DNA from: Cornus controversa
Lineage: Eukaryota > Streptophyta > Magnoliopsida > Cornales > Cornaceae
Assembly: GCA_026545225.1 (NCBI GenBank)
Contig: CM048850.1
Span: 23,982,297 to 24,046,296, forward strand
Reading direction: 5' to 3'
Length of the DNA stretch: 64,000 nucleotides
Below are positions 10,991 to 22,743 of the stretch, piece by piece; within the stretch, counting starts at the first letter, position 1; each line of letters starts with the position of its first letter. A program made the translations under genes and the position numbers. Under the pieces are notes generated by a model. It was not told the DNA's origin. It was given only the letters and a program-made list of their open reading frames with translations, and searched no databases.

Positions 10991-12055
10991 TCAAACAATT
11001 TATCACTTCCAGCAACAATGACATCTCCCAGTTTTACTGAAACGGTGAGCTCCTGTGGCTGGATCAAATATTTTTAATTAGTACCAAATCAAAATGTTAA
11101 AATTAAAAGAACTATATAAGAATAAAAGTTTGAACTTTACACCATATATAATAAATAGTAACTTATAAGCTTGTTATATATATATATATATATATATATC
11201 CAAGTAGTATATATTGTAGTGACTCTTAATTCTTCAGGGGACATTAATTAATCCCATTTGACCCTGCAGTGTTAATTAATGTTGAGCCTAAATAACAACC
11301 ATAGATTCCAAGTGACTGGCTTCACAGTAAAAAAATTATCTTTCTACCTCGTCACTGTCACTGTCACTGTCACGTTAGCAAGCCAAGACACTTCAATAAT
11401 CAGTGCATAATTTGAACAATTGACACAATTGAGATGTTTAAGAAGATAATCAGTGCATTCTCTTATTCACACACCTTTGACCTAATACATAAGCAGCAGA
11501 AGCATACATGAGTATCTCTAGAATAAACACCCTAATCAGTATCTAAGGAAATTGAACAATTGAGATGTACTATAAAGCAGATATACATAAATTAGAAACT
11601 GCATTGCAGTCTGCAGACAGAGAAATTAGGTAGTAAGCATACTAGTGACAATTTATACTTATTTTATTCAGAACTACAAAAAAATCTATATTTAGTGGGG
11701 AAAAAAAACTACACAAAATCTATGAAAACATGCACACAAATGATTTAATTCAACTCTTCTGTACAACTAATATCCACTTCAAATTGAAACATGACCTAAA
11801 AAGCCTAACTAAGAAACCAAATTAAACCTCAAAATAATCAATACACCATTCAATTACAAAATTATTAAAAAAAATGATTTAGAAGATAGATAGAAAAACA
11901 AATGCAGGTGTATTTCATGATACAATCAAACAGAGAAAGCACTAGAAAATTCACACTTAATCCAACACAGAGAGCTTTGGAAACTCAATCAATCACCTAA
12001 TCCAGAAGTCGATCGATGCCTTCTTAATCAATCACCTAATCTAGAAGTCGAATCA
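10991..12055. other. AT-rich sequence, no gene recognised
   Basis: No coding similarity was seen. It holds a (TA)n tract at 11174-11199 and a (CACTGT)n hexamer run at 11353-11371 that is shorter in copy 2 (compare 48840). An almost identical sequence is at 48496-49540. Confidence 0.5.
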
Positions 12056-12837
12056 AGCTCCAACCTCAAGTGTTCGAGCTCCGCTTGGTCAGGTTCACGA
12101 GCTTTTCGAGCTCGGCTCGAAACTCGTATAGAGATACAGATATTACACACACAAAACACACACATGCACAGATCTATCATACACATATTACACACACGCA
12201 TATGCAGAATGCACATATCTGTCTAAAACTAAATTTCCATCAAAAGAAATTTCATACAAAATTATAAAAAGTAGAAATACCTGGAAAATCACCGATCTCG
12301 TCAAAGCCACTGCTCCGATCTCGCCAAAGCCATCGTCACCGTCCTCCCGTGCCACGAGAGAGAGAGGGAATTAGGATGTAGTCGTGAGTTGGGACTTAGG
12401 ATGTAGAGAGATGAGTGCGGGCCTTGCGGCTAGGGTTGAGAGTAATTGAGTGGTTAAAGAATATATATAGATGGGCTTTCAGAACATGGGCTTAGGTTTG
12501 AGCTATGTTAATTCTCTTGGACATGGTCCATTTTATTTTTAAAAAGTTTGGCAATGCATTTTGTTGATTTGGTTGGGCTGGCCTAAAGTTATAAGTTTAA
12601 AAGAATATGTTCATTATTTGTAGCTGTTCTAAACAAACTGCTGCTAAGCCAATTATTTTTGACGATTTTCAAGAAAGTGCCGGTATTCTTAGTTACTTTC
12701 GGCGGTTTAAAATAAACCGCTAGAATTTTTAGTCATTTCTGGCGGTTTTTAAAAACCGCCGGTAATGACTTCAAATTTTCGGCACTTCCAATACCACCGG
12801 TCAAAAACCGCTGAAAAATGCTAAATATGTTGTAGTG
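12056..12837 (-). mobile_element. CACTA element end with leader region, copy 1
   Basis: On the minus strand the segment starts CACTACAACATATTTAGC at 12837, the terminal motif of CACTA transposons. Several inverted and direct ACCGCC/GGCGGTTT subterminal motifs follow to about 12640. Further in, 12285-12350 reads as an exon-like, GC-richer piece ending TTTTCCAG before GTATTTC, a good splice donor. No transposase domain is visible in the window, so the element is non-autonomous or truncated. A 3-bp target duplication cannot be confirmed because the partner end is lost. Confidence 0.65.
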
Positions 12838-13938
12838 TCATGTCCCAATTCTGCGGATTAATGTATAAGAAAATCATGTGTTATATAGTAGGCAATTTCA
12901 GGCACTTTTTTTTTCCTTTCTATTTTCTTGAAGAAATTTATCCGTTTAAGTCCTGTATTGACAAATTTATCTGTTTATTTGAAAAATGAAAGATGAAGGT
13001 TTTATTGACAAATGAGCGTACGAGATTTTTCAAAAAGACATAAAAAAAATAAAATTGAATGGTAGCCTGACATATGTGCAAGGAAGCACAGAGACGATAT
13101 GAGTACAACTATACGACAAATTTTAGAAAAAAAAATAGAATAAGGATATGGTATGATACAACAATTTAAAAAAATAAAAAATTATACTTCTATATATACA
13201 TAAAAAATTAATTTTATGTTATATACATGTATTGTAATTAACATTTCTTTTTAAAATATTATGATTAACGAATAAAAATAAGAATTATGAGTCTCATATT
13301 GCATAATTTGCATGAATAAATTTTGTACTAAATCATGATATATATCTCTATACTTCTTTTTTTTTTTTAATAAATTTTAAACTTCTCTTAAGATTATACT
13401 ATAATATTACTCTTAGAAAAGCCATATTTTAATATTCAAAATTGGTTAAAAATGTGTTCTGAAATATTTGAGAAATATTGGATACGTGATCGAATTATTT
13501 GAGAAGTATTGCATACATGCTAGAAATAAATATATATATATATTAAAATTATGGATATATTTAAGAAGTATTAGACACTTATTTCTGAGTATTAGTATAT
13601 GAACACAATATAAATACGTTACTCTTATAGAAGTATGCATTCTCTAATTTTTTTTTTTTCTTCTTCTTCTTCTTTAAATTTCTTCTCCCTGCACTCATGT
13701 ATAATATATGTGCAGTAATATATATATATTTTTTCTCTTCTTCTCAAAATTTATTATTGTAATTTTATATACTTAATGTTTGTATTTTTTGTTTCTAAAT
13801 TTTTCTTGATTATTGCACTATTAATGCGTTTATATTATTGGTGCAACGGTAAAATTACTCCATTCAAAAGGATCCAGTGAGAGATAAATTGCGAAACATA
13901 CTTTCTGACTGTAGCAGAGTGGTACACATTACTTTTTC
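12838..13938. other. AT-rich flank shared by three block copies
   Basis: No gene was recognised. The sequence follows the CACTA end and is kept in three copies (12838-13938, 50828-51958, 60283-61410). It holds poly-T tracts, a CTT-rich run at 13658-13674 and short TA runs. The sharing shows the duplicated unit extended past the transposon end. Confidence 0.6.
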
Positions 13939-14138
13939 TCATGGCTCATGTAAATGTATCTCCTTTGCCAGAAATAGACCATGCACCAAAAAGTAGCCTT
14001 ATCTCAACTGCAAAGTGGTATAAAAAAAATTGAAAGTTCTCAAGTAAAATAAGGCTTCTAAAGTTGGGCTTAATTATATCAAGGTTAGTTTTCACTATTA
14101 ATTTATAATTGTATTTTTCATAATCTTGCTGCATTTAG

Positions 14139-14960
14139 GCTATCTGGTCACCATGGCAAATTCTAGACCGGAGGGAATGAAACAGACTGACTTGCATTAC
14201 TCGCATTCAAGGTCAAAATAACCAATGATCCAATCCAAGTATTGAGCTCATGGCATGGCGTTACATGTAGTCACCAACACAATTGGTCGTTTGCTCCATA
14301 ACAATAGCTTGAACCATGTCATGCCTCCAGAATTGGTCATTTGAAAAGACTACATGAGTTGCAGCTAAGCAATTGTTAGAAATAGTGAGACAATTGTATA
14401 GATTGAATTGAATTATCTTGTGAACAATACATAAAGGCTATTTATAAACACATAATCTTGGAGACTAGAAATTTTAGTCCCAGATAGGAAAATATATATA
14501 ATCTAACAGGAATAATTCAATTGAAGATGAAATTCCAGCCAACATATCTGGTTGCTCTACCCTCATTATCTTTGCTATTATTTACAACAGTGTGGTAGGT
14601 AAAATTCCTGCAGAGCTTGGCTTCTTGTCAAAGCTTGAAGTAATTCATATTGCTAGTAACATGTAATATAACAATTTAGATCTATCAAACAACTTCAATG
14701 ATTTGGAGGGAATTTATCACCCTTTCAAGATATTTACAATTTAGATCTATCTCACAACTTCTCTGGTGAAATTCCAGAATTTGGAGGGGTTTGTGGTTTT
14801 TATTTATGAATCTATCTTTTAATGATTTGGAGGGCACGATTCCAAGAAAATGCATCTTTAAGAATGCAAGTGCAATTTCAGTCATAGAAAGAGTAAGATC
14901 TGCGGTGGTTTAATTACCTAAACTAAAACTACTTGTATGCAAATCAAAAAGATCTAGAAA
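14139..14960 (+). pseudogene. LRR receptor kinase (Xa21/EFR-type) fragment, copy 1
   Basis: An intron acceptor (TGCATTTAG at 14130-14138) leads into NETD, a stop in place of Arg, then LALLAFKVKITNDPIQVLSS and WHGVTC, the LRRNT_2 cap of subfamily XII LRR receptor kinases. A solo LTR interrupts the exon at 14374-14508. After it come EIPANISGCSTLIIF and VVGKIPAELGFLSKLEVIHI, ordinary LRRs. The end of the ectodomain reads LDLSHNFSGEIPEFGG, then, out of frame, sequence resembling FNDLEGTIP and KNASAISV. Transmembrane and kinase parts are absent here; a kinase end lies at 62062. Stops, frameshifts and the insertion make it a pseudogene. Confidence 0.8.
14369..14513 (-). mobile_element. Solo copia LTR in receptor-kinase exon, copy 1
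   Basis: The LTR at 14374-14508 (135 bp) runs TGTTAGATTATATAT to TTTCTAACA on the minus strand and contains TATAAATAG. It is flanked by GCAAT (14369-14373) and GGAAT (14509-14513), a 5-bp target duplication with one mismatch. Removing the LTR and one repeat rejoins the LRR frame as QLSNNSIED, so the insertion site is well defined. It is a shorter relative of the LTRs upstream of the OXS3-like and B3 genes. Confidence 0.85.
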
Positions 14961-16453
14961 AAAGAGATCCCTCATAATATATATTTTGATATAGAAGTAA
15001 AACCATGCCTACAAGGATCTCCTCAAGGAGTGGGCTTTTCAAGGAAGTGAAATTTCATGTATTGATGCGCATTTTTAATCTGTTCATAAATAAATAGGCT
15101 AAGCAATCTATTTTGTTAATGTAAAATCTATGTTCTTTGGCACTAAGCATATCCTTTTTCTGTAAGTCATGTTCAGAAATAGTTTGAATCTTTTCTCCTT
15201 GCAAAAACTCATATGGTGGTACGTGTTTTCTTCTTTCTTCTGTCTGCCACACAGACAATTTATTGTTAAAGAAGTTGCCAATAAATTTTGGGGAGTGGCC
15301 ATTACTCTTGCTGAATTTGGTGATTTCCATTCAGAAGAAGATGGGATGATTCTTTCAAATACAACGTCTCTAGGAAGGAATGAAACCAAAAATTGATGTG
15401 ACATCCATATCTAAGGTTTGTTTGGCTCTCTCTCCTTTTCTACTCTGTTATCATTCAAATGCTGCTAGGATTTGCAGATTTTGTTACTTCTCAGACATGC
15501 TTGAATTAATTGCTCCATTTGTGTTATATACATAATACTTTTTAAGTTCCTCTTGAAGTGGACCATTATTGGAAATGGAAACTGTTATTGCGAATGATAT
15601 ATATTTACCAGGAAACAATAAAATAAAATAAAATAAAATAAAATCTTCCATTTAATCCTAAAACAAATTTGAACAAGTCAAAAGAAAGACACTTATTATT
15701 ATTTTCCAAATTCGCATGACTAAAAGCCCAACTATTCATACTTCAGATAAACGCTCAGTCCCTAAAAAAATGTCTTTGAAAATTTAATTAAACAAAGTCT
15801 TGAAACTTTTTTGCTAAAGATCAAAAATAGATTTCAGTTAATATAAAATAACCTTCAACTTTTGCAAAAATAAAATAAATAAATAAAGATTTCAATTTTA
15901 TTAAATTTACATATTGGGCCTATACACATGTGCTGTATACATGAGAGTGTATAATAAACCACCGATGGGCTTGTCACTGTTCATGGCGTTGAGGACTTTT
16001 TTGATCCTACGTTTGAGGCTCTTCAATATGGCATGGCATGATCGTGATGGCGGGGCTGCAAAGGATGAGAGAGAAATCACTAATTCTTATGATGACAAGG
16101 AGAGAGAAAATTTGAGCAATTTGCTTTATTGGGAAATCAAACACAAGGGGCCGGAGATACTATTGGGGGAAGTTGTGATATGTTTGATATTAAAATTAAA
16201 CAATTATTTACGTTAAGGAAAATAAATAAAAATAAATAATTTATTGAAATGAGTTTGGGTGGAGTTGTAATTTCTTTTATTTTATTTAATTTTTTTCTTT
16301 CGAATTCCTTCTTGTATAGTTCCTTTATTTAATACCTCAGTTTTAGTGCGTGGTTGGTAAAAGTCGTACATGTTTGAAGTTGTAGATATGTGATATATGT
16401 TAGGATGACATAAGGTCCCGCCAAGTTTTTGGGTTTCAATTCTTATCCAATCA
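14961..16453. other. No recognised gene; AAATA tract
   Basis: Minus-strand open frames at 15055-15404 were examined; they contain RDVVFERIIPSSSEWKSPNS but no family was recognised. An (AAATA)n tract followed by CTTCCATTTAATCC lies at 15617-15660. The same sequence appears directly downstream of B3 copy 2 near 27045, which implies a recombination link between the two places. Confidence 0.5.
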
Positions 16454-16497
16454 TATATAGATGGGACTTTAGGCTAACCTATTTTATATATTCACGA

Positions 16498-16756
16498 CGT
16501 TAGATTATATATTTCTTATTATATCTCTCTTAAATTATTATTATTTTTTTATAAATCACATAAATTTCTTACACTTTTTCCTAAACCGTTTAGGACTAGG
16601 ATTCTTACATTTTCTCCTAAACCATCTAGGACTAGGATTTCTTGTCTCATAAGTTTACTTAGCTTCCAAAATTATGTGCCTATAAATAGGTCTTTATGTA
16701 TGGTTCACAAATCAATATTAATTCAATTAAATACAATTCTTTCTTTATTTATAACA
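16498..16756 (+). mobile_element. Copia-type LTR upstream of B3 copy 1
   Basis: A 259-bp LTR running from CGTTAGATTATATAT (TGTTAG in copy 2) to TTTATTTATAACA. It shares with the 57291-57494 LTR the GGACTAGGATTTCTTG block, the AAATTATGTGCCTATAAATA core and the AATACAATTCTTTCTT end. The CCTAAACC...CTAGGACTAGGAT module is present twice in tandem (about 16570 and 16615), unlike the OXS3-side LTRs. No clear target duplication and no internal region are seen. Confidence 0.8.
16681..16689 (+). promoter_or_regulatory. LTR TATA box for B3 copy 1
   Basis: TATAAATAG lies 98 bp before the B3 start codon. Transcription starting about 30 bp downstream would give a leader of roughly 75 nt without an upstream ATG. 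Promoter use is inferred. Confidence 0.5.
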
Positions 16757-16786
16757 AAAGCCTTGGTTAATTGGTTTGATTTTAGC

Positions 16787-17140
16787 ATGAGTAGTGCAGG
16801 AACAAGCGATGGCTCCAACAACGAATGGCCAATAATAAAAGAGCTTACTGACAGTGATGCAAGTTTTGTTGGAGGTATCAGATTGCCAATAAAAGATGTA
16901 AGGAGTGAAATTCTACAAAATCTCGGGTCTGACGTGGAAAGTGCCTTGGAAAATCTCATTGTACAAGAGGTTGATACGCGCAAGAAATATAATATGTCAC
17001 TGAAGCTTCGTGGGGGTTGTTATCTTACAAAAACGAGCACTTTTATGCAAGAGAATAATCTCAAATCTGGCGCAAAGATTGGATTCAAGTTCAGTGACGG
17101 TGTCTTACAATTTAAGGTCCTGGAACATAAATTTCTTTAG
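16787..17140 (+). CDS. Small B3-domain DNA-binding protein, copy 1
   Basis: A 117-residue frame. Residues 16-112 form one B3 domain: IIKELTDSDAS, then RLPIKDV, a variable acidic stretch, LIVQEVDTRKKYNMSLKL, then CYLTKTSTFMQENNLKSGAK and IGFKFSDGVLQFKVL. The layout (KxLTxSD, LPxxxV, GxxIxF, LxFxVL) fits the plant family of short B3 proteins such as the At1g05920/At3g24850 type, which bind DNA in the nucleus and whose roles are mostly unknown. The start at 16787 has A at -3. An in-frame ATG at 16700 would add 29 residues but sits too close to the TATA box. It lies 30 bp after an LTR end. Copies 2 and 3 are also intact. Confidence 0.8.
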   Translation: MSSAGTSDGSNNEWPIIKELTDSDASFVGGIRLPIKDVRSEILQNLGSDVESALENLIVQEVDTRKKYNMSLKLRGGCYLTKTSTFMQENNLKSGAKIGFKFSDGVLQFKVLEHKFL

Positions 17141-19011
17141 TAGGTTAAAGTGTTAGAATAAGAGGCAATTAAGCACAATAATGTTTTTATTTTATTTCAG
17201 TTTTGTATTTCGAAGAAGGTTTAGGTTTAGGTTTATGCTTGTCTTGGAGGGTATATTGTCTCGATCGAAACTCGAAAAGCAAGAAGAAAATTAAGAAGAA
17301 TCTTATAAGATTTCATGTTTTGCTTCTTTTGGTAATAAATAGTTATCATTACTTTTTAAAAAAATCCATTATTAGGTATTATTAAAAGAATTTTTTTTTC
17401 GGTAATCATGTATGTATTGAATTATCATTAATATATTTTTTAAGCATGTGTTGAATTATTATATGAGTATCAAGTTCAAGCGTAATAATAAATTTTCAAC
17501 AAATCACTCTATGAGCATTGTATTTTTCAAAGTTCTTCGCTTCCTATTTTTGCTTTACACAAGACTTGGAGGTATTTTGGTGAAAATCAAGGTTACCATA
17601 AAACCCTCGGGTGTAATTTCAAATGTAGATGAGCTCTCCAGAAAAATGTAGATGAGCTCACAAGCACAAACTGTACCAATTAGAATCAAAGCAACGCAAG
17701 AATCCACACAAATTTCAAAGTTGTTCAATATTTGAAATCGGAGTATAGCTTGTTCTGCAGAATTGGCAAGAAAAAGAATGAACAGTAATGATATACTAGT
17801 TGAGTTACATTCAGTCAGGAATATTTTTCTTGTGACCGGAACGCATAGAGCAAGACAAACTAGACTACACTCCAATCAATAGGCAATATCATTGTCTTAT
17901 AACTGCTTCCTCATGTGTGTGTGTGTATATATATATATGTGTGCGTGTGTTCTGCTCACATGAAACAGAGTAGGCTTGTAGTTGTTGGCCATTCTCATAG
18001 ATTCTCTAAATTATCCATGGATTAAATTTTTAAAAATAACTTAGACACCCTGTCAGAATTGTGATTCGTTAAAATGGTTAACGGTAAGAATGAATTTACC
18101 AAATTATCCCCACCTTTATTACATTAAAGGATGCGATCATTGTTGATGTAAGCATAATTAAGACTTGGCATGTAGTGTTGTGTGGTGGTTACTTTGTTCT
18201 GGGGGAGAGAGAAGATTGTGTTTAGAGAGAGAGAATAACAATTGTTTGACTTCACAACAGGGTCTGTGGCTTTGTTCTTACAACACAAACAAAGAAGACT
18301 TAGAATTGTAGAATTTTAGAGAGAGTTTGTTCCTAGAGAGAGAAAGAGGGGTTTTGCTTAATTTGTTTGAAGCCCTTTTGTTGGTGTTTTTCAAGCCAAT
18401 CATGGAAGCTTTCTATATAATCATCGTAAAAACCCTGGAAGTGAGGACCAGTTGGCTAGTGTTATCAATGCCATTCATTTAGAGATAAGAATTTGTAATG
18501 ACGGTTTAATTTCAATTTATGTTTTTAATTGAATAATTTTATTATGTGTATTTTATAATTGATAAATTAGACATATTAGGTATTAAATTATTCTATTTAG
18601 TATTAAAAAATTAAAATACTAATCGTTAGTTATTTGTTATCAGAGTGATAAAAAGGTAAAGGATATTTTTGATTTATTTTTTGACTGACTTTTAACTTGA
18701 CTAATGGTCAACTAACTATAAGGGTGGTAAGAGTAAATTCAATCAAACTTAAGGAGAGGTTGACCAAAAGTTTTCACTAGTGTAATCTGTGAGTAATTTA
18801 AACAAATCTCGAGAATGGTCAAAGTAATTTACCTAGATGATATGTTATACACAGGCGATGACTTTTATGGTGGCATTTAAGTGGACGTATTTGCATGTTT
18901 GTTTAAAATCCAGTGATATTTGGATCTCAATATTTGACTTCAATGCTTAGTTGGGAAATCAGCTAATTTCTATTTGAATTGCTACTTAAAGTAGGAAAAC
19001 TTTTTTTTAAG
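17141..19011. other. 3' flank of B3 copy 1 and AT-rich spacer
   Basis: About 390 bp after the B3 stop are shared with copy 3 (to 17529 and 36178). The rest shows no recognised gene. A (GT)n-(TA)n tract lies at 17914-17938. GA-rich tracts near 18205-18230 and 18318-18350 look like non-coding leader or intronic sequence. Confidence 0.5.
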
Positions 19012-19250
19012 AGCAATCATCCACATCATGAAATTATTTCATGATTTGTATCATGAATAGTAAAACTAGACTTTTTTTTAGCATTGTTATTCAATTTAAA
19101 TTTGTTAAAAAAAAACTAATTTAAATTCATCTTTTTAAATCTCACTCCTCACGAGTAACTATCTTACATGTTATATAAGTGTTCAAGTTTTGACACATCA
19201 TTCATGACACAAATCATAAATATCGTGAATATATTTCATGATATATAATC
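19012..19250. mobile_element. Foldback MITE-like element
   Basis: The left side (ATCATGAAATTATTTCATG, then ATTTGTATCATGAATAG) pairs with the right side (CATTCATGACACAAAT, then TTCATGATATATAAT) as imperfect inverted arms of about 60 bp around a central 110-bp stretch. No coding capacity is present. The target duplication is not clear, so the superfamily is unassigned. Confidence 0.5.
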
Positions 19251-19622
19251 TTTTTCTTTTTTCTTTTTTCTTTTTTTTTTAATATGTCATGTACTTAATT
19301 TGTAGTACTCCAACCATTGAAAACTCTCAATTTTTTTTATAATAGAAAATAATAATTTTTCATTAATTCAGATGCTACATTCTGGGTACCCTCGGGCTAC
19401 CTGTTTGTAGTGTATGTAGAACCAAATGGGTAATTTACTCTTTTTTTAAATGAATATTTAAGCTTCACTATTATTTACTTATCCAGGACACTAAATGATC
19501 TTCACGCTTATTCATCTACATTCAGCCTAAAATCAGGGTAGTCAACCTAAAATCAGATGCACTGCACAGCCAATGTTTGATAAGTGCATCTTTTTACTAT
19601 TACATGTACACTATTGTGTGCG

Positions 19623-19625
<3 letters not shown>

Positions 19626-19673
<48 letters not shown>

Positions 19674-20789
19674 TAAGGCACGTGTGCGATGCACGTGAAT
19701 AAAAAATAAATTAAAATTTTATTATAATACCTAAAACATTGAAAACTATTGTAACACATTCAAACACATTAATTAAAACATTCAAAACTATTTTCATTAT
19801 GTAACATTGGTAATATAAACTTAATTGTTGAAAAAACTAAAACTATAAGTTATAAGTTAACTATTATTCACATGGAAGAATTAAGTATAAACTATAAGAA
19901 ATCAAAAGGTATAATTCTAACCATTCTTAAACAATCTATTACTATTCTTTTGAAAATTCTAAATACTTTAACCTTTTTATATTGGGTAATTTTATTTTTT
20001 AATTTAAAAAAGTAAATTTATAAATTAGAAATAAAAAGAAAGGGTTAATAAAAAAAGGAAAGAGTTTTGCTTGGATAATTCTATTTATTTAATTTAAAAA
20101 TAAAAAAATAGTGTACTGAAACTAAGAAAACCTTCTGTACTTTTAATAGTAGTATAGATGAGAAATAATTTAAATAAAAAAGGAAAGAGTTTTGCTTGGG
20201 TAATTCTATTTCTTTAATTTAAAAATAAAAAAATAGTGTACTGAAACTAAAAATCCCCTTTCTACTTTTAATAGTAGTATAGATATAGATTTTGCTTGGG
20301 AAATAATTTAAATAAAAAAGTAAATTTAGAAATTAGAAATAAAAAGAAAGGGTTAATAAAAAAGGAAAGGGTTTTGCTTTGGAAATAATTTAAATAAAAA
20401 AATAAATTTAGAAATAAAAAAAAGGGTTAATAAAAAAGGAAAGGGTTTTACTTGGGAAATAAATTTTTTTTTTTAAAAGGAAAGGGTTTTGCTTAGGTAA
20501 TTCTATTTTTTTAATTTTAAAAAATAAATTAAGAAATTAGAAATAAAAAGAAAGGGTTAATAAAAAAGGAAAGGGTTTTGCTTGGGAAATAATTTTTTTT
20601 TTTAAAAAAGAAAAGGTTTTGCTTTGGTAATTCTATTTTTTTAATTTTAAAAAATAAATTTAGAAATTAGAAATAAAAATAAAAGGTTAATAAAAAAGGA
20701 AAGGGTTTTGCTTGGGTAATTCTATTTTTTTAATTTAAAAATAAAAAAATAGCGTACTGAAACTAAAAATTTTTTTTGTACTTTTATTA

Positions 20790-20825
<36 letters not shown>
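19626..20825. repeat. Tandemly degenerate element between two (TA)n tracts
   Basis: (TA)n tracts at 19626-19670 and 20790-20825 bound about 1.1 kb. It starts GTTTAAGGCACGTGTGCGAT and ends CTTTTATTAG. From 19985 it repeats a unit of roughly 80-120 bp built from GGAAAGGGTTTTGCTTGGG, a TAATTCTATTT run and GTGTACTGAAACTAAAAA, with at least six partial copies. Insertion within TA microsatellites resembles the Micron elements described in rice; the assignment is tentative. Confidence 0.6.
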
Positions 20826-20827
<2 letters not shown>

Positions 20828-20918
20828 TTCCTATGCATGGATTTACTGATATACATATATGTACTAATACTGATATCATTTGTTTCCAATTATATATCTT
20901 ATGCATGGATTTACTAAC

Positions 20919-20922
<4 letters not shown>

Positions 20923-20964
<42 letters not shown>
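20923..20964. repeat. (TA)n microsatellite
   Basis: An uninterrupted alternating AT run. The phrase ATGCATGGATTTACT occurs both before it (20900) and after the previous TA tract (20834), so a short unit was duplicated together with a microsatellite. Confidence 0.9.
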
Positions 20965-20970
<6 letters not shown>

Positions 20971-22000
20971 TAGTATATGCTGGGCCGTACGACACTGTCA
21001 TGCCGTAATCATTAAATAAAGTAATTTTAAATTGTAGGATGTTACAAAGTGATCATTCCTCTGACCACATAAGAAGATCTTTTTCGTTTTCTTCTTTTTC
21101 ATGTATTGATCTTTTTGAGGCTCGAATGTACTATTTTTCAAGGATATATAAAGATAAATGCCTTCCTTGGTTGATCCCTTCTGTTTTTCGGTTGAGAGCC
21201 TTTTCAATATCTTGATCGCTGAAGCAATCGCTTTGCTTTGGGCTCCTCTATGTTGAAACAATATATTTTATATTGACTTTTCGTAATTTTAGATTTTTTT
21301 TTCCTTTCTCTCTCTTAATTTTTTGGTTTTCAAAAAATTGTTGAGTAAACTGCAAAAAAATAAAAAACCCTATACTTTTACCTCAGTTGCAAAAGAAACC
21401 CGCCTGAGATAAAAAAAAAATCCCAACTTTCTAAAATGGACAAAAAAAAATCCGGAAGTTGCATACCCATAACAAAAGACAATTATACCCTTTCTTATTA
21501 AATTTGTTATTTATTATTCAATTATCTTTATTATCTCTTCTCTTATACAAATATATTTAATTTTATTATTGTTATCAATTTATCATAATAATGAAAAAAA
21601 ATACACGAACTTGCTATTACTACCAAATTTAGCCATCTTATAAAATGATTAACTTATTATTAGAATTTTACAATTTATAATAAAACTTATTATACCCAGT
21701 TTAATTTTTTTTTTCGTAAAACAAATACCTTTTTTTCATACAATATATTAATGAAAAATTAAGAAATTACTTAAATAAAAAAGTACCTTCTTTTTTATGT
21801 AGTATGTTCATGAAAAAATAAGGAATTACTTAAATTGTTTAAAATATTACTTAAGCTTTTTATTAAAAAAATTATTTCAAGAATTAAAGGTAATTTATGC
21901 CAATTTGATAGAGAATATGTCATCAAAATGGTATGAAATTTTTTCATAATTTATTTTAATAAGAAAATTTGATTAAATGTAATTCAATAAGAAAGGGCAT
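20965..22000. other. No gene recognised; possible degraded foldback element
   Basis: An open minus frame at 20998-21261 shows no known domain. The tract TACCCTTTCTTATT near 21487 is inverted as AATAAGAAAGGGCA near 21987, giving arms of about 25 bp some 500 bp apart. Coding content is not seen. Confidence 0.4.
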
Positions 22001-22407
22001 TGTACACACAAATTTAGAGTATGAGAATAAGATCAAAACACGTGGACAAATAAATCAACTTTATTAATTTCAAGAAATATAGGTTACAAATCTCTGTAGA
22101 TCTTTACAAAAGAAAAATAAATTTCTTTGATTCGATCTCCTTGGTGATCCAAATTCAAGACTTGTTGGAGCTTACTCTTGAATTGGATTGAAATTTTGTG
22201 AAGAACGACACATAGATGACGTGCTTGTTGTTCTTCTCATTAAGGGTTTTATATGTTTTGAAACTTTGGATCTTGAGTGAAGAGTTCTGCAGAGTTTCAG
22301 CGTTCTCTGAGAGTCTTTTCCGTGTTTCTTTCTTTCCTCCTATGCACCTTTATTTATAGGCCCACATGAGGGGTAGATTTGTAACTTCATTTCTCTGATA
22401 ATTATCC

Positions 22408-22450
<43 letters not shown>

Positions 22451-22743
22451 CAATTATCTTTTGAATAATAATTATCTTTTTGTGATAATTATCCAATATA
22501 TATATAATAATTATCTTTGATAATAATAATTATATATATAATAATAATAATTATTATCCCCTTGACTCATTTTCAAGTGCGTTTGGAGTTTTTAAACAAT
22601 TTGGATCAGCCTTGACTCATTTATTTGTGGTGGGTCTGGACTTTGAATTATCTGACTTATTGGGCCACATTCCAAAGTGGGTTAAATTGAGGATAAACAT
22701 AAATTATATTTTGGGTCCATCATGTAATTTTTTAATGTTTACA
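22001..22743 (-). mobile_element. Gypsy (Tat-like) LTR, about 743 bp
   Basis: On the minus strand it starts TGTAAACATT at 22743 and ends TTTGTGTGTACA at 22001. It has a TATA-like CCTATAAATAAAGG near 22352 and the ATTAATAAAGTTGATTTATT polyadenylation-type sequence near 22050. A purine tract (AAGTGGGGGTAATT, 22744-22757) directly precedes it in element orientation, so it reads as a 3' LTR. The Tat assignment rests on overall look and on the tandem repeats beside it. Confidence 0.55.

Larger units (their letters stand above)
3501..13938. repeat. Segmental duplication block, copy 1
   Basis: This interval matches 40467-51958 in the same orientation over nearly its full length, with small indels and a few larger ones described separately. 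It starts next to the DOG1 break and ends at the sequence TCATGGCTCATGTAA, where copy 1 continues into a receptor-kinase fragment and copy 2 into other DNA. Sub-blocks recur at 52992-53911 and 59522-61410, and the left end recurs at 62972 onward. Similarity was judged by eye, so identity is not quantified. Confidence 0.9.

Noticed and set aside
4945..12837. An autonomous CACTA transposon
   Set aside because: No transposase sequence was found and the left terminus is missing. Only ends and captured fragments can be supported.
15055..15404. A minus-strand gene reading RDVVFERIIPSSSEWKSPNS
   Set aside because: Two overlapping frames of similar length, no family recognised, and no second copy to support either. 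Left as unassigned sequence.
16700..16786. N-terminal extension of the B3 proteins from an upstream in-frame ATG
   Set aside because: The codons lie in LTR sequence within about 12-20 bp of the TATA box, so they would usually be upstream of the transcript start. The ATG at 16787 fits better.
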